Shown here in pieces: positions 1 to 9,383 of a stretch of 64,000 nucleotides of DNA (positions are counted from its first letter, which is position 1; every line of letters begins with the position of its first letter). The DNA is from CAWFQB01 sp965277875 (GTDB taxonomy: Bacteria; Armatimonadota; Chthonomonadetes; Chthonomonadales; Chthonomonadaceae). The translations under genes and the position numbers were made by a program. The DNA is taken from positions 248,001 to 312,000 of the forward strand of contig CBDIDV010000003.1 in NCBI GenBank assembly GCA_965277875.1. The letters are read 5' to 3'. The notes below the pieces were generated by a model, which saw nothing but the letters and a program-made list of their open reading frames with translations, had not been told where the DNA came from and did no database searches.

Positions 1-547
1 GCCACGCGCCTACGGCCTCGTAGGTCAGGCGGGCATGATTGCGGGCCAGAGCCGCGTAGATGTCGCACTGCGCGACATTGCCCTCGTTGTCGAGTGTCAT
101 ATCAATCACGAGGACGCGCCTGTCCGCGCCCTCGACAAGAGACGTAAGATCCGTAGAAAGCGCGAGGGGCAGCATGGGAAACGTGGCCGCGCCCGTGTAA
201 ACCGTGGTCGTGTTCCGGCGCGCGTGAGCGTCAATGGGCGTACCGACTGCGACAAGGGCGTCCACATCGGCGATACCCACCAGGACGCGGAGGGTGTCGT
301 CTGGCAGGCGCAGGGCCACTTCGATCTGATCCAGGTCGCGCGAGTCGTCGTTGTCAATGGAAGACCAGAGCATGTCGCGCAGGTCACGAACGCCGTCGTC
401 TAACGTCGTGTCAGACGGGGAATGCCGCGCCTGATCCTCAAGCCCGCACGTTTGCGCGTTGACTTCAGGGGGCATGTCGGGCGCAAAGCCGTTTTCCAGC
501 ATGGCGCGATGGGCGCGGGCGTTCAGGTCGTAACCGGGCAGGGACAT
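1..547 (-). CDS. RNase II/RNase R-family (RNB) exoribonuclease, 5' part
   Basis: The gene runs off the left edge, so only the first 182 codons are present. Translation from the ATG at 547 gives MSLPGYDLNARAHRAMLENG, and about 65 codons in it shows SSIDNDDSRDLDQIE. This matches the metal-binding IDxxxxRDLDDA signature that opens the RNB catalytic domain of 3'-5' exoribonucleases. It is followed by RVLVGIADVDALV, matching the usual VGVHIADVS strand. The N-terminus is short and has no cold-shock domains before the RNB domain, so it is closer to the small RNB proteins than to full RNase R. An AGGAAA element lies 11 bases upstream of the start. Cytoplasmic RNA turnover is inferred from the family; the C-terminal part and any S1 domain are outside the window. 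Confidence 0.75.
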   Translation of the reverse strand, partial: MSLPGYDLNARAHRAMLENGFAPDMPPEVNAQTCGLEDQARHSPSDTTLDDGVRDLRDMLWSSIDNDDSRDLDQIEVALRLPDDTLRVLVGIADVDALVAVGTPIDAHARRNTTTVYTGAATFPMLPLALSTDLTSLVEGADRRVLVIDMTLDNEGNVAQCDIYAALARNHARLTYEAVGAW

Positions 548-655
548 AAAATGAGTTTTCCTTTGGGCGGGCGTCTGCGCGGACTGCCTCGCCCGTCCTT
601 ATACGGCATAATACGGCATAAAGACCGTTTTCTCCTGCGTTTGCTTCTTATGGCT

Positions 656-720
656 TTTCTTCATAGATCTTCTTCATAGCCCTTCTTCATAGCTCTTCTC
701 CATAGCTCTTCTCCATAGAA
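656..720. repeat. 13-bp tandem repeat, about 5 copies
   Basis: Five near-identical units of the form CTTCTTCATAGCC, drifting to CTTCTCCATAGCT, lie in the gap between the divergent RNB and metallophosphoesterase genes. They are about 100 bases upstream of the start at 819. They belong to the pattern of short direct duplications before genes seen throughout this window. Confidence 0.85.
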
Positions 721-818
721 GAAAGGTGTACCGTCCGACACTCCGGAGAAACAGAAGGTATACTCGTTTACAAGTTATGGTAACAGCAAGCAGATAAACA
801 AGCGGGGAGAATTGGGAC

Positions 819-1868
819 ATGGCGGGTGGAAGAAAACCGGGAATACTGGTGTTCGGGGCGGCGGGCGTACTGCTGTTGTGCGGCTTTGCCTGTTTCCGGC
901 CCGATACGGCCCCGTCAGGAAAGACAACGACTGCCGAAGCCGACGCGCAGGCGAGTACGCCTGTCGTACCTGCTGTTCCGCCGATCCTACCTGCTGCGCC
1001 GACAGGTACCGTGAACGCAGACAACCCCGGCGTCGTGGAAATTCCCGATGTTACGCCTTATACGCAGGTCGCTGCTCTTAGCGACAATCACGGTATGTAC
1101 GAAAACACGAACCGATTGCTGCAAGCCGCGCATCTAATGGACGCAACGGGCAACTGGAGCGGGGGCAAAACGCTGCTCCTCGTGGTCGGCGACATGATAG
1201 ACAAGGGGCCGAAAAGCCTGGAGATCCTCGACCTGTATATCCGCCTGACGGCCCAGGCTCCGGCTCAGGGCGGGCGCGTGGTGTGCCTGCTGGGAAACCA
1301 CGAGGCCGAGTTTCTGGCCGACCCGGACAACAGCAAGGCCGTGCCGCTGCGCGCCGAGATGCGGGCGCAGGATGTCGCGCTGCCCCTGGTAGCGCAGGCC
1401 GACGGGCCGCGCGGCAAGTTTCTGCGCGGCCTCCCGCTCGCGGCCCGCGTGGGCGGCAGGTGGCTGTTCTGTCACGCGGGTTGGCCGCCGGACATGGGCT
1501 GGAACGCCTTTGCCGCACGCGCCAAATCCGTCTTGCAAGCCGGAAATTACGCCGACCCGCTTCTCAGCGACCCCGACAGCATCCTGGAAAAGCGCAAGTG
1601 GTGGGACGACGACAGCGAGGTTGCCGCGCTCGAAGCCCGCCTGGACAAAGACGGTCTGTTCGGCGTGGTCTTCGGGCATCAGCCGCTCGCATTCGGCATT
1701 GCGGGCGATGTCGGGCCGCGCAGCAGGGAAGATCACCGTCTGGTGAAAATAGACTGTGGCATGGCCCCGGAAGCGGGCGCGCATCCGGGCAAAATCCTGG
1801 TCTTCTCGCAGCCGCAGGAACTCACATTTGCCCTGCCTCCCACCCACATGACCTCTATCGGCCCATAA
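819..1868 (+). CDS. exported calcineurin-like metallophosphoesterase
   Basis: This 349-residue protein has an N-terminal hydrophobic segment (about residues 8-24, ending GFACF, a weak lipobox) and then a Pro/Ala/Thr linker to about residue 70. The binuclear-metal phosphoesterase motifs appear in order: SDNHG, GDMIDKGP, GNHE, CHAG and GHQP. This order matches Shewanella-like/PPP-type phosphatases, so it should hydrolyse phosphomonoesters outside the cytoplasmic membrane; the substrate is unknown. The ATG at 819 has GGGGAG nine bases upstream. It appears monocistronic, with no neighbour close on the same strand. The motif set makes the fold assignment firm; export is likely but the lipoprotein call is weak. 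Confidence 0.8.
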   Translation: MAGGRKPGILVFGAAGVLLLCGFACFRPDTAPSGKTTTAEADAQASTPVVPAVPPILPAAPTGTVNADNPGVVEIPDVTPYTQVAALSDNHGMYENTNRLLQAAHLMDATGNWSGGKTLLLVVGDMIDKGPKSLEILDLYIRLTAQAPAQGGRVVCLLGNHEAEFLADPDNSKAVPLRAEMRAQDVALPLVAQADGPRGKFLRGLPLAARVGGRWLFCHAGWPPDMGWNAFAARAKSVLQAGNYADPLLSDPDSILEKRKWWDDDSEVAALEARLDKDGLFGVVFGHQPLAFGIAGDVGPRSREDHRLVKIDCGMAPEAGAHPGKILVFSQPQELTFALPPTHMTSIGP

Positions 1869-2137
1869 GCGCGAAACGGCGTCGTTTGCGGAAGCGAAAT
1901 GAGAGCGCTTCGTACAGAAACATGAGCAAGCTGTCTCACCAACTCCTGAACCTGCGTCATCTACAGGGCCATGTGGGGCAATTGTCGGAGCTGCTTATGG
2001 CGAGGGGGATTGATACCGAATGGGTCTCCAAGCCCCGGATATGGGAGCCGTGAGGGTTCGGCACTCAGTAAGAGTTTTGTACCAATTCTTCTGCGCCTCT
2101 GCTTGAGGTCACTGCTTTCGCGTACATAATGCGTGGT

Positions 2138-2512
2138 TTAGAACATCTTCTCTCCTGGTTTAAGACGCTCCCATACTTCTGTGCGCGCCTTTTTGTCTCG
2201 AAAAAGAAAGCCTGGAACCTGGTGATACCAGCGCCCGCCCGCTACCCGACATTTGCAAACGGCGGGAGGAATGCGGGCAGGCGGGGGAGTGTTCTTTTTC
2301 GCCGCAGGGTTTGTCGGCTGCACTACGTCTTCGGGCTTGCCCGCCACCAGATCAATGCTCTCTGTGTAGGTATCCCCCTTTGCAGTGCAGCGCCCGCTAA
2401 GTCCCATCGTGGCCTGATGTGTCTTGGGATTGACGGAAAACCATACAAAGTGGGTTAGCGTCACGAACTTAATGAGGATATAGTTCTCGGACCTGGCTGT
2501 TACCTCCCATGC
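2138..2512 (-). pseudogene. decayed lipocalin-like protein gene
   Basis: The minus strand encodes AWEVTARSENYILIKFV, then THFVWFSVNPKT, then KGDTYTESIDLV, and ends with GGRWYHQVPG and TEVWERLKPGE. This order (W-x-V, a THFxW strand, GDTYTE, RWYH, VWxR) is that of a family of small exported lipocalin-like proteins of about 150 residues. The first recognisable residues directly follow an in-frame TAA at about 2513, and no signal peptide can be read in the same frame. The Pro-rich stretch in the middle (PTNPAAKKNTPPPARIPP) is unlike the family. A possible N-terminus lies in another frame downstream of the neighbouring esterase stop. I read it as a truncated or frameshifted remnant, although expression from the GTG at 2464 cannot be excluded. 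Confidence 0.5.
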
Positions 2513-2565
2513 TTAATTTTTTGGGTTTGGCTGGCGTCTTGACGACGTGGGCCACCGTAATCTTT

Positions 2566-3687
2566 TCATTGCGCCGTCCATCCCAGATCCTTTTCAAGCG
2601 TCTTCACGAGCATGGCCGCCATGATCTCGTGCGTCTTGATGTTGGGATGCCAGGCCGCGCCGTAGCCGTCTTTCGCGTCCTGGACGGCGAACTCTATAAT
2701 ATGCACCCGCATATCGCCGGCCTTCTTTTCGTCCTCTACGATCTTGTTCAGGCAGCCGCGCAGGGTCGTCAGAGCTTTATGCCCGGACGGATACGCGTCG
2801 GACATCATCGAGCCGATGGCGCAGTAGATCTGCGTTTTCGGGTACGCGGCGCGAAGGCGCGAGACAAAGGCTTCATACCCCTGCGTCCATTTCGCCTCGT
2901 CGGGATTATCCTTGCCGAAGTCGTTAGTCGCCAGATTGATTACGACGACATCGGGCGTCCATTGCGCCGCATTCCAGTGGCTGTTCGCGTCCGTTGCCAG
3001 CGTCCGGTCATAGATTTCAGGCATGGTATTGTCCGGCCACATCTTGCGGCCCGACCACGCCTCGCAAAAGTATTCCGCGCCGAGCGTTCGCGCCGCAATC
3101 GCGCCATATGTCAGATAAGCGTTCTCGGTCGCGGGGGAAAAGCGTTCGTTCTGGTTTTTGCCCTCATTGCCAAACCCGCAGCTTATCGAGTCGCCGATCA
3201 CTTCGATGCGGCGGTCTGGGCGAGCCGGCAGGGGCAGGAGTCTGCCTCCCTGCTCCATCTGAAATCCCAGGAATTGCGGGATACCTACGAACGCTTCCGT
3301 TCGTTTCACCAGCGCTAATGTATGCTGGCCGGGCGGCAGGTTGGAAGCTGCGTTATATACTCCTTCCCCGTTCTTTAATTCGATTGTCGAGGTGGGCTTG
3401 CCGTCAACGACGACCTGCAGCCGATCTTCGCCCGCCTCTTTGATCCGCGCGTTCAGCGCAGTCCCCTGGAAACGCAGCCGCACCTCACTGGCTGACCAGG
3501 AGCAGCGCGGCCCGTTCGGGTCCTGTGTATCGAACCGGCCTGTATAGCGGATATTAAGGTTCGTCGGCGCAATCTGTACCGGCAGCGCAGCAACAGCCTG
3601 AGCCGATGCAGACGGAAGCGCCGGAATTGACATTGCCAATCCGCATAAAGGCGCAAGTACGCGCAAAAGATGTCCTTGCATTCTCAT
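2566..3687 (-). CDS. CE2-family acetylxylan esterase (SGNH hydrolase)
   Basis: This 373-residue exported enzyme begins with a signal peptide that ends near ASAQA (about residue 30). Residues 40-160 form the beta-jelly-roll typical of carbohydrate esterase family 2. The SGNH domain follows: the nucleophile block IGDSISCGFGNEG, the oxyanion block NLATNDF and the C-terminal block GYGAAWHPNIKTHE carrying the catalytic His. CE2 enzymes remove acetyl groups from xylan, glucomannan or other sugars. An AAGGA element sits seven bases before the ATG at 3687. The length and all catalytic blocks match the family. It stands alone, with the decayed lipocalin-like gene downstream. Confidence 0.88.
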   Translation of the reverse strand: MRMQGHLLRVLAPLCGLAMSIPALPSASAQAVAALPVQIAPTNLNIRYTGRFDTQDPNGPRCSWSASEVRLRFQGTALNARIKEAGEDRLQVVVDGKPTSTIELKNGEGVYNAASNLPPGQHTLALVKRTEAFVGIPQFLGFQMEQGGRLLPLPARPDRRIEVIGDSISCGFGNEGKNQNERFSPATENAYLTYGAIAARTLGAEYFCEAWSGRKMWPDNTMPEIYDRTLATDANSHWNAAQWTPDVVVINLATNDFGKDNPDEAKWTQGYEAFVSRLRAAYPKTQIYCAIGSMMSDAYPSGHKALTTLRGCLNKIVEDEKKAGDMRVHIIEFAVQDAKDGYGAAWHPNIKTHEIMAAMLVKTLEKDLGWTAQ

Positions 3688-4067
3688 TTTTTGTTCCTTT
3701 CACTATTGCCGCCATTTGTGCCGCGGCCTTATTGCGTGAGTCTACTGCTTTCACTCGGCGCACAGCATTTGCAAGAGCAATGCCTTAGAGTTCGGGAGTC
3801 GGAGCGGCTTCTCCTGCGCGCCGGTTGAAGCTTTGAAGCTGCAAACGCCGCATTGGAGGAAATCACGGCACAAGCCGAGAACATAAGATCGTATGTGTTT
3901 CAGACTTGCAAGATCCAGACTTTCAAGAGGTATTTTCACAGAAGAACGATCCCAGTGCGAAATGTGGTTCCTAACGCGTTCAACGTGCCGGAACGTAAGA
4001 ATGTCAATGTGAAGATCTCAATGTAATAAAGTTTGATGTAATAAAGTTTGATGTAAGGAAGTTCAGG
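3688..4067. other. intergenic region between divergent genes
   Basis: This 380-base stretch separates the minus-strand esterase from the plus-strand histidine kinase. I see no convincing gene; the small overlapping ORFs have no recognisable content. Promoters for both flanking genes should lie here. The last 50 bases hold the 15-bp tandem repeat listed separately. Confidence 0.6.
4016..4060. repeat. 15-bp tandem repeat, 3 copies, before the kinase start
   Basis: Two GTTTGATGTAATAAA-type units (4031-4045 and 4046-4060) follow a degenerate first copy (4016-4030). In the third unit AATAAA has become AAGGAA, and this supplies the ribosome-binding site (AAGGAAG) of the GTG-started gene at 4068. 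Confidence 0.85.
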
Positions 4068-5774
4068 GTGCAAAAGCGACTAAACTTTGCCTGGGGCATG
4101 GCCCTGTTGTGCGGCGGACTTGCGGCAGGCGTCGGCTTTCTCGTGCTTGTCGGCTGGCATACGCACAATCTGGCCCTGCTGCATCTGCATCCGACTTTCG
4201 TGGCGATGGCCTACAATGCCGCGCTGGGATTTTTCCTGAGCGGCATCGGCCTTACGGCGCTTACGCTGCGCCGACCTCGTTTCGCAATCCCCGCCGGCGT
4301 GTACGGCGTTGTGTTCGGCGTCCTGACATTGGGCGAGTACCTCTTCGGGTGTGACTTCCACATTGACGAACTGTTTATGCGCGCGTACACCGTGGCCGGC
4401 GTGACGAACAATGCGCGCATGGCGTTCAATACCGCGCTCTGCCTCGCGCTGATGGGCATTTTTCAGCTTTTGTGCGTTCAGGAGAAAAGATCGCCCCGTC
4501 TGGATTTTGTCAGCGCCCTGATCGGCTCGCTTGTCCTCGGATTGGGCGTGGTCGCCCTGACCGGGTACACGGTGGGCGTTCAGAATTATTACGCGTGGGG
4601 GCAGTTTACGCGCATGGCCCTGCACACCGCGCTGAGCTTTATCGTCCTGGGGATGGGCGTTCTGGCTTACGTGTGGCATCGGGGTCAGAAGGAAACGCAT
4701 TCGGCTGCGCGGTGGCTGCCGGTTCCGGTCGGGGTGGGGGGGCTTGCGCTTGCCCTCAGTCTGTGGCAGGCGCTCATCGTGGAGCAGGGGCTGCATCTGC
4801 AATCGCTGCGGCGTCTGGCGGGAACTTCCCGTCTGCCCGAATCCCTGCTGCGGATGAACGCTCTGATCCCCCAGGCGGCGCTGGGGATCGGCATTGGGCT
4901 GGCCGCGCTTCTCGCCCTGCTGGTCTCGCTGGCGCAGGCCAATCAGGAGCGGGCGTTCAGCCTGGGACGCGTCAACCGCGAACTTACACAGGAGATACGG
5001 GTGCGCGAGGACACGGAAGCCGCGCTTGAACAGGCGAACGAGGGGCTGGAAAGACGCGTTCGCGAGCGCACCGAAGAGACCCAGGCGCTGAATCAGCATC
5101 TCCTGCGCGCCATGTCGGAAACGCATCATCGGGTGAAAAACAACTTGCAGGTGATCTCGGCCCTCATAGACATGCAGTGCATGGAGTACGCCGAAGTCGT
5201 GCCGCAGCGCGAAATGGTGCGGCTGGGCCAGCACGTTCGCTCGCTTGCCGTGATCCACGACCTGCTGACGCATCAGGCAAAATCGGGCGGCGAAGCGGCC
5301 GCACTGGATATGCGCCATCTGGTGCAGAAGCTGGTTCCCGTCCTGCAGGCGATGCTGCCCGACCGCCGCATCACAACCCGCCTCGAACCTTTAAGCCTGG
5401 CGACGCGGCCCGCAACCTCGCTGGCGATCCTGATCAATGAAATGGTCAGCAACGCGACCAAGCACGGCAAGGGCGACATCGAAATCTATTTATCCATTGA
5501 TCTACCCGTTGATCTACCCATTGATTCAGCGGCTGAAGGATCTCAGGACGGCAGGCGCGGGCGATTGGTGGTGCGGGATCACGGGCCGGGATTTCCGGCC
5601 AGCTTTGACCCGAAGAAGGCGGCGCATACAGGGCTTGACCTGATGCAAAGCCTCGCACTGTGGGACTTGCAGGGGACGCTCGCCTTTGAAAACGCAGAGG
5701 GGGGCGGCGGCCAGGTTATCGTCGCCTTTCCGCTGGATGTGCCGCAGGCGTCGCCCTCGGAGCCTCCGCACTGA
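4068..5774 (+). CDS. membrane sensor histidine kinase (HisKA_2/HWE type)
   Basis: A GTG start with AAGGAAG nine bases upstream gives 568 residues. Residues 1-300 hold about eight hydrophobic helices in an integral-membrane sensor region, with no obvious periplasmic ligand domain. A coiled coil (about 305-345, rich in Glu/Arg) leads to the phosphoacceptor box ETHHRVKNNLQVISALI, typical of HisKA_2/HWE kinases. The ATPase domain shows the N box NEMVSNATKHG and the G1 box DHGPGFP. A tandem LSIDLPVDLPIDS insert between the N and G1 boxes comes from a 12-bp DNA repeat. No response regulator is adjacent, so its partner is encoded elsewhere. A strong terminator follows about 130 bases downstream. Confidence 0.85.
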   Translation: MQKRLNFAWGMALLCGGLAAGVGFLVLVGWHTHNLALLHLHPTFVAMAYNAALGFFLSGIGLTALTLRRPRFAIPAGVYGVVFGVLTLGEYLFGCDFHIDELFMRAYTVAGVTNNARMAFNTALCLALMGIFQLLCVQEKRSPRLDFVSALIGSLVLGLGVVALTGYTVGVQNYYAWGQFTRMALHTALSFIVLGMGVLAYVWHRGQKETHSAARWLPVPVGVGGLALALSLWQALIVEQGLHLQSLRRLAGTSRLPESLLRMNALIPQAALGIGIGLAALLALLVSLAQANQERAFSLGRVNRELTQEIRVREDTEAALEQANEGLERRVRERTEETQALNQHLLRAMSETHHRVKNNLQVISALIDMQCMEYAEVVPQREMVRLGQHVRSLAVIHDLLTHQAKSGGEAAALDMRHLVQKLVPVLQAMLPDRRITTRLEPLSLATRPATSLAILINEMVSNATKHGKGDIEIYLSIDLPVDLPIDSAAEGSQDGRRGRLVVRDHGPGFPASFDPKKAAHTGLDLMQSLALWDLQGTLAFENAEGGGGQVIVAFPLDVPQASPSEPPH

Positions 5775-6191
5775 TCTGCGCGCCATCAGCGTCGCGTTGA
5801 TTTATCCTGAGTTTGCTTCACCATGGCAAAGTAAACAGCAAAGTAAACGCAATAGACACCAACCCTCCCCCTCGCAACAGACCGCCACAAACGTGCGGCG
5901 TTATGACGCCCCGTGGCGCGAAACACGGGGCGTTTTGCTGCCGGAGCGTTTTCGGGCATTGCAAAAATGAACTATCCGCCCTTCGCGTTGGTTGCAGGTC
6001 TGGACACCTGCTTCTATCATGTCGTTAGCGCCGGCACATCGTTCGCGTCAGGAGGTAAACGGATGCTGAAAGATTGAAAGCGCACCGGCCGGAATATCTG
6101 ATGAAGGAGACATTGTCGGGCATCTTTATGACGAATAGCGCAAACTTTCTTACGGAAGCGCTTCGGTAGGAGAATTATAGGAGATTGATTC
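5775..6191. other. intergenic region with terminator and duplicated SD sequence
   Basis: No gene is recognisable in these 417 bases. They contain the terminator at 5906-5936 that ends the kinase transcript. Just before the SDR start they contain a duplicated TAGGAG element (6167 and 6178), of which the second is the ribosome-binding site of the SDR gene. Confidence 0.6.
5906..5936 (+). terminator. rho-independent terminator after the histidine kinase
   Basis: A perfect 10-bp stem ACGCCCCGTG / CACGGGGCGT (5906-5915 and 5924-5933) with an 8-base loop runs into TTTT. It lies about 130 bases after the kinase stop and well before the SDR gene. Confidence 0.85.
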
Positions 6192-7064
6192 ATGAGCCAT
6201 GAAGAGTTTCGTCCCGAATCCCAGGACATTCCCGGCCAGAAACTGCCCTATCCGGCGCGGCAATCGGACATGATGCCTCAGCCGGATAGCGATCTGTCCA
6301 ACTACAAACCGGCGGGTAAGCTGCAAGGTAAAATCGCGCTGATAACCGGCGCGGATTCGGGCATCGGACGGGCGGTAGCCATTGCGTTTGCGATGGAAGG
6401 CGCAAATGTCGCCATTGTCTACAACGAAAACGACGCCGATGCGCGCGAAACACAAACCCTGGTGGAAGCAAAAGGCGGCAAGTGCCTGATCCTCAAATGC
6501 GATGTCCGCGACTCGTCCGCGTGCCGTCAAGCCGTGGCGCAAACCGCAGCGGAATATGGCGGCCTGAACCTTCTGGTAAACAACGCCGCATTCCAGTCCA
6601 CGCACGAAAAATTCGAGGATGTCACCGAAGAAGAATTTCGCCGCACCTTTGAAACCAACATCTTCGGCTATTTCTACATGGCGCAGGCGGTCCTGCCGCA
6701 TTTGATGAAAGGCGATGCCATCATCAACACGGGCAGCATCGTCGGACTTGTCGGCAATCCCCTGCTGATTGCCTACTGCGCCAGCAAGGGAGCCATCCAC
6801 GCCTTTACCAAAGCCCTGGCGCTTAATCTCGGCGAGCGCGGCATTCGCGTCAATGCGGTGGTTCCCGGCCCGGTCTGGACGCCCAACATACCGGGAACTA
6901 TGCCCAGAGAAGAGGTTTGGAATTTTGGGCATGAGGTTGCGCTTGGGCGTCCCGGACAGCCCGAAGAACTGGCTCCCGCTTATGTGTTCCTGGCCTCCGG
7001 CGATTCCAGTTTCGTGACCGGCAGCCTCGTCGAAGTGACGGGCGGCAAGCTTTCAAGCGGCTAA
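6192..7064 (+). CDS. short-chain dehydrogenase/reductase (YghA/GSP39-like)
   Basis: This 290-residue SDR carries an N-terminal extension of about 45 residues (PGQKLPYPARQSDMMPQPDS), characteristic of the YghA/general-stress-protein-39 group. The NAD(P) loop TGADSGIG, the NNAA strand motif, catalytic Ser in NTGSIVG and the YCASK Tyr/Lys pair are all present. It ends with the expected SFVTGSLVEVTGG segment. The likely reaction is NAD(P)-dependent oxidation of a sugar, polyol or aldehyde. AGGAG is nine bases before the ATG. The next gene starts nine bases after the stop, so the two are probably translated together as the front of a sugar-oxidation operon reaching 11562. Confidence 0.88.
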   Translation: MSHEEFRPESQDIPGQKLPYPARQSDMMPQPDSDLSNYKPAGKLQGKIALITGADSGIGRAVAIAFAMEGANVAIVYNENDADARETQTLVEAKGGKCLILKCDVRDSSACRQAVAQTAAEYGGLNLLVNNAAFQSTHEKFEDVTEEEFRRTFETNIFGYFYMAQAVLPHLMKGDAIINTGSIVGLVGNPLLIAYCASKGAIHAFTKALALNLGERGIRVNAVVPGPVWTPNIPGTMPREEVWNFGHEVALGRPGQPEELAPAYVFLASGDSSFVTGSLVEVTGGKLSSG

Positions 7065-7073
7065 CGGGCGGCA

Positions 7074-9383
7074 ATGCGAGAGGAAAATATATTGCAGTCT
7101 GAACAATATCCTGAAGGAACGGTGCGCGCGCTGCTTAGGACCGATCTGGTCACTCGCCCGACAGCCGAGGCGTTGACCGCCCGCCTGATGTCTCCCCCGG
7201 ATGCGCCGCAGTTCTTCGATGCGGCCCTGTTTTCTACCCTTAGCGCGATTTGCGCGCGGCTGGCGACGGGAGGCGAGCATCCCACCGGGCGCGACCTGGC
7301 TCTGCTGATAGATCAGCGGCTGGCAAAGGGCGACGGCGACGGCTGGCGCTACGACAGTATGCCCCCGGACCAAGACGCGTACAGGCAGGGCCTGAAAGCC
7401 TTGAACCAACAGGCGCAAACGCTGTACAACACGCCCTTCGCCGCGCTGTCCCCCGAACAGCAGGACGCGATACTGCATTGGGCGCGGCCTGTAAACGCGC
7501 AGGGCGCCTCCAAAAGTGAGTCGGAGGCTGCTCTGCCGAATGCCTTTCTGCCGCGCTTTGTGGAAGAGCTGCTGACCGAAGCAGCGGAATACTTTTACAG
7601 CCATCCTGCCGTGCAGGAAACCATCGGCTATGTCGGCATGGCGGATGCGCGCGGCTGGAAAGCCATCGGGCTGAACGAGCGCGAAGCGTGGGAGCTAATG
7701 CCTGTCGAGGGTCGAGCGCGCGCAAATGCGAACAAAGACGCGTCGGAGCAAATCCTGGCTGCGGCGACCGTAGCTCCGGGGACAGCGCGCCAGGACGCCC
7801 GACCTCCCTTAGCGGCGGACGCGCAAAGTTCGTTCCCTACCGCCCCGCCTGCTTCTTTGGATCCCGTTGATGTCCTGGTGATTGGAACCGGAGCCGGAGG
7901 AGCGCCCCTGCTGGCGCGATTGGCGCAGGCAGGGCTGCGCGTCGTCGCCCTGGAAGCGGGCCGACATTGGAACCCGGAACAGGATTTCGCTACGGATGAA
8001 TACGCCCAGATGAAGTTGTACTGGCGCGATGAGCGGTTGAGCGCGGGCCAGGATCCGGTCGCATTCGGCAGCAACAATAGCGGGATCGGCGTGGGGGGTT
8101 CCACGCTGCACTACACAGCGTATACGCCCCGCTGCCAGCCGGACGACCTGCGCCTGTATTCGGAGTTTGGGGTAGGCGTGGACTGGCCGCTCGCCTTTCA
8201 AGATATAGAGCCGTACTATGGGGAACTGGAGCGGTTTTTAGGCGTGTCCGGCCCTGCTCTCTATCCCTGGGGGCCGGCGCGCGCGCAGGGCTACCCGCTG
8301 CCGCCTCTGCCTCTTAACGGCGCGGCGCAGTTGATGCAGCGGGCGTGCGCCACATTGGGGGTACGCACGTCGCCCGCGCCCAATGCCGCGCTGTCGAAAG
8401 CCTATCATCAGGAAGGCGTGGGCTGGCGTCCTGCCTGCACCAACCGGGGATTTTGTCAGGCCGGATGCAGCGTGCGCGCCAAAGGCAGCATGGATGTGAC
8501 CTTTCTTCCCCTCGCGGTCGGAGCGGGCGCTGAGATTCGGACAGGCTGTTTTGTCACGCAGATCGAAACGGATTCAAGCGGGCGCGTAACGGGCGTGGTC
8601 TATACGCAGGAGGGCAGGGAACAGCGCCAGACCTGCCGTTCTCTGTTCGTATGCGCCGGGGCGATTGAAACGCCGCGCCTGTTACTGATGAACGGTCTGG
8701 CGAACCACAGCGGGCAGGTCGGACGCAATTTCATGGCGCATACGGGCCTGCAGATCTGGGGCGAGTTTGAGGAATTTGTCCGCCCGTACAAAGGCATACC
8801 CGGCGGCCTGATTTCCGAAGACACGCACCGCCCCAACGACGCCGATTTTGCGGGAGGGTATCTGCTCCAGAGCATCGGCGTCATGCCCGTCACGTATGCC
8901 ACGCAATTTGCCCGCAGTCAGGGTGTTTGGGGCGAAGACTTACGCAATCGTATGCACCGCTACAATCACGTCGCGGGCATCAATATACTGGGTGACTGCC
9001 TGCCCTACGAACACAACTATGTGGAGCTGTCGGACGAAAAAGATGCGCGCGGCCTGCCCAAACCGCGCATCCACTTTACCAATGGCGACAACGAGCGGAA
9101 AATGACCGCTCATGCCGACGGCATTATGCGCTCGATCTGGGACGCGGCCGGCGCGCAAAATGTCTGGGCCTTTCCCCGCAACGCGCATACCATCGGAACG
9201 TGCCGCATGGGACACGACCCGAACAGCAGCGTCGTCAACGCGGACTGCCGCGCCCATGACATTCCCAACCTGTATATCGTGGACAACTCCGTTTTCCCAA
9301 GCGCGCTCGGCGTCAATCCTGCCCTGACGATCATGGCATTGTCGCTGCGCGCCGCCGACCAATTCATAAAGGCGAATCAGTAG
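7074..9383 (+). CDS. GMC oxidoreductase with fused gluconate 2-dehydrogenase subunit-3 domain
   Basis: This 769-residue protein has two parts. Residues 1-220 resemble the small gluconate 2-dehydrogenase subunit 3 (helical, with YDSMPPDQDAYRQGLKAL and an EYFYSHP segment). Residues 260-769 form a GMC flavoprotein, with the FAD loop VLVIGTGAGGAPLLARLAQ, then GVGGSTLHYTAY, the Cys-rich CTNRGFCQAGC, and the C-terminal HTIGTCRMG and NPALTIMA catalytic and FAD blocks. Such enzymes oxidise sugars or sugar acids and pass electrons to cytochromes or other acceptors. In many bacteria the two parts are separate proteins. No Tat or Sec signal is visible, so it may work in the cytoplasm with the preceding SDR. 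Confidence 0.85.
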   Translation: MREENILQSEQYPEGTVRALLRTDLVTRPTAEALTARLMSPPDAPQFFDAALFSTLSAICARLATGGEHPTGRDLALLIDQRLAKGDGDGWRYDSMPPDQDAYRQGLKALNQQAQTLYNTPFAALSPEQQDAILHWARPVNAQGASKSESEAALPNAFLPRFVEELLTEAAEYFYSHPAVQETIGYVGMADARGWKAIGLNEREAWELMPVEGRARANANKDASEQILAAATVAPGTARQDARPPLAADAQSSFPTAPPASLDPVDVLVIGTGAGGAPLLARLAQAGLRVVALEAGRHWNPEQDFATDEYAQMKLYWRDERLSAGQDPVAFGSNNSGIGVGGSTLHYTAYTPRCQPDDLRLYSEFGVGVDWPLAFQDIEPYYGELERFLGVSGPALYPWGPARAQGYPLPPLPLNGAAQLMQRACATLGVRTSPAPNAALSKAYHQEGVGWRPACTNRGFCQAGCSVRAKGSMDVTFLPLAVGAGAEIRTGCFVTQIETDSSGRVTGVVYTQEGREQRQTCRSLFVCAGAIETPRLLLMNGLANHSGQVGRNFMAHTGLQIWGEFEEFVRPYKGIPGGLISEDTHRPNDADFAGGYLLQSIGVMPVTYATQFARSQGVWGEDLRNRMHRYNHVAGINILGDCLPYEHNYVELSDEKDARGLPKPRIHFTNGDNERKMTAHADGIMRSIWDAAGAQNVWAFPRNAHTIGTCRMGHDPNSSVVNADCRAHDIPNLYIVDNSVFPSALGVNPALTIMALSLRAADQFIKANQ

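Noticed and set aside
35..403. A 122-codon plus-strand ORF at the left edge
   Set aside because: The minus strand here encodes the RNB catalytic signature in one continuous frame; the plus ORF is its complement.
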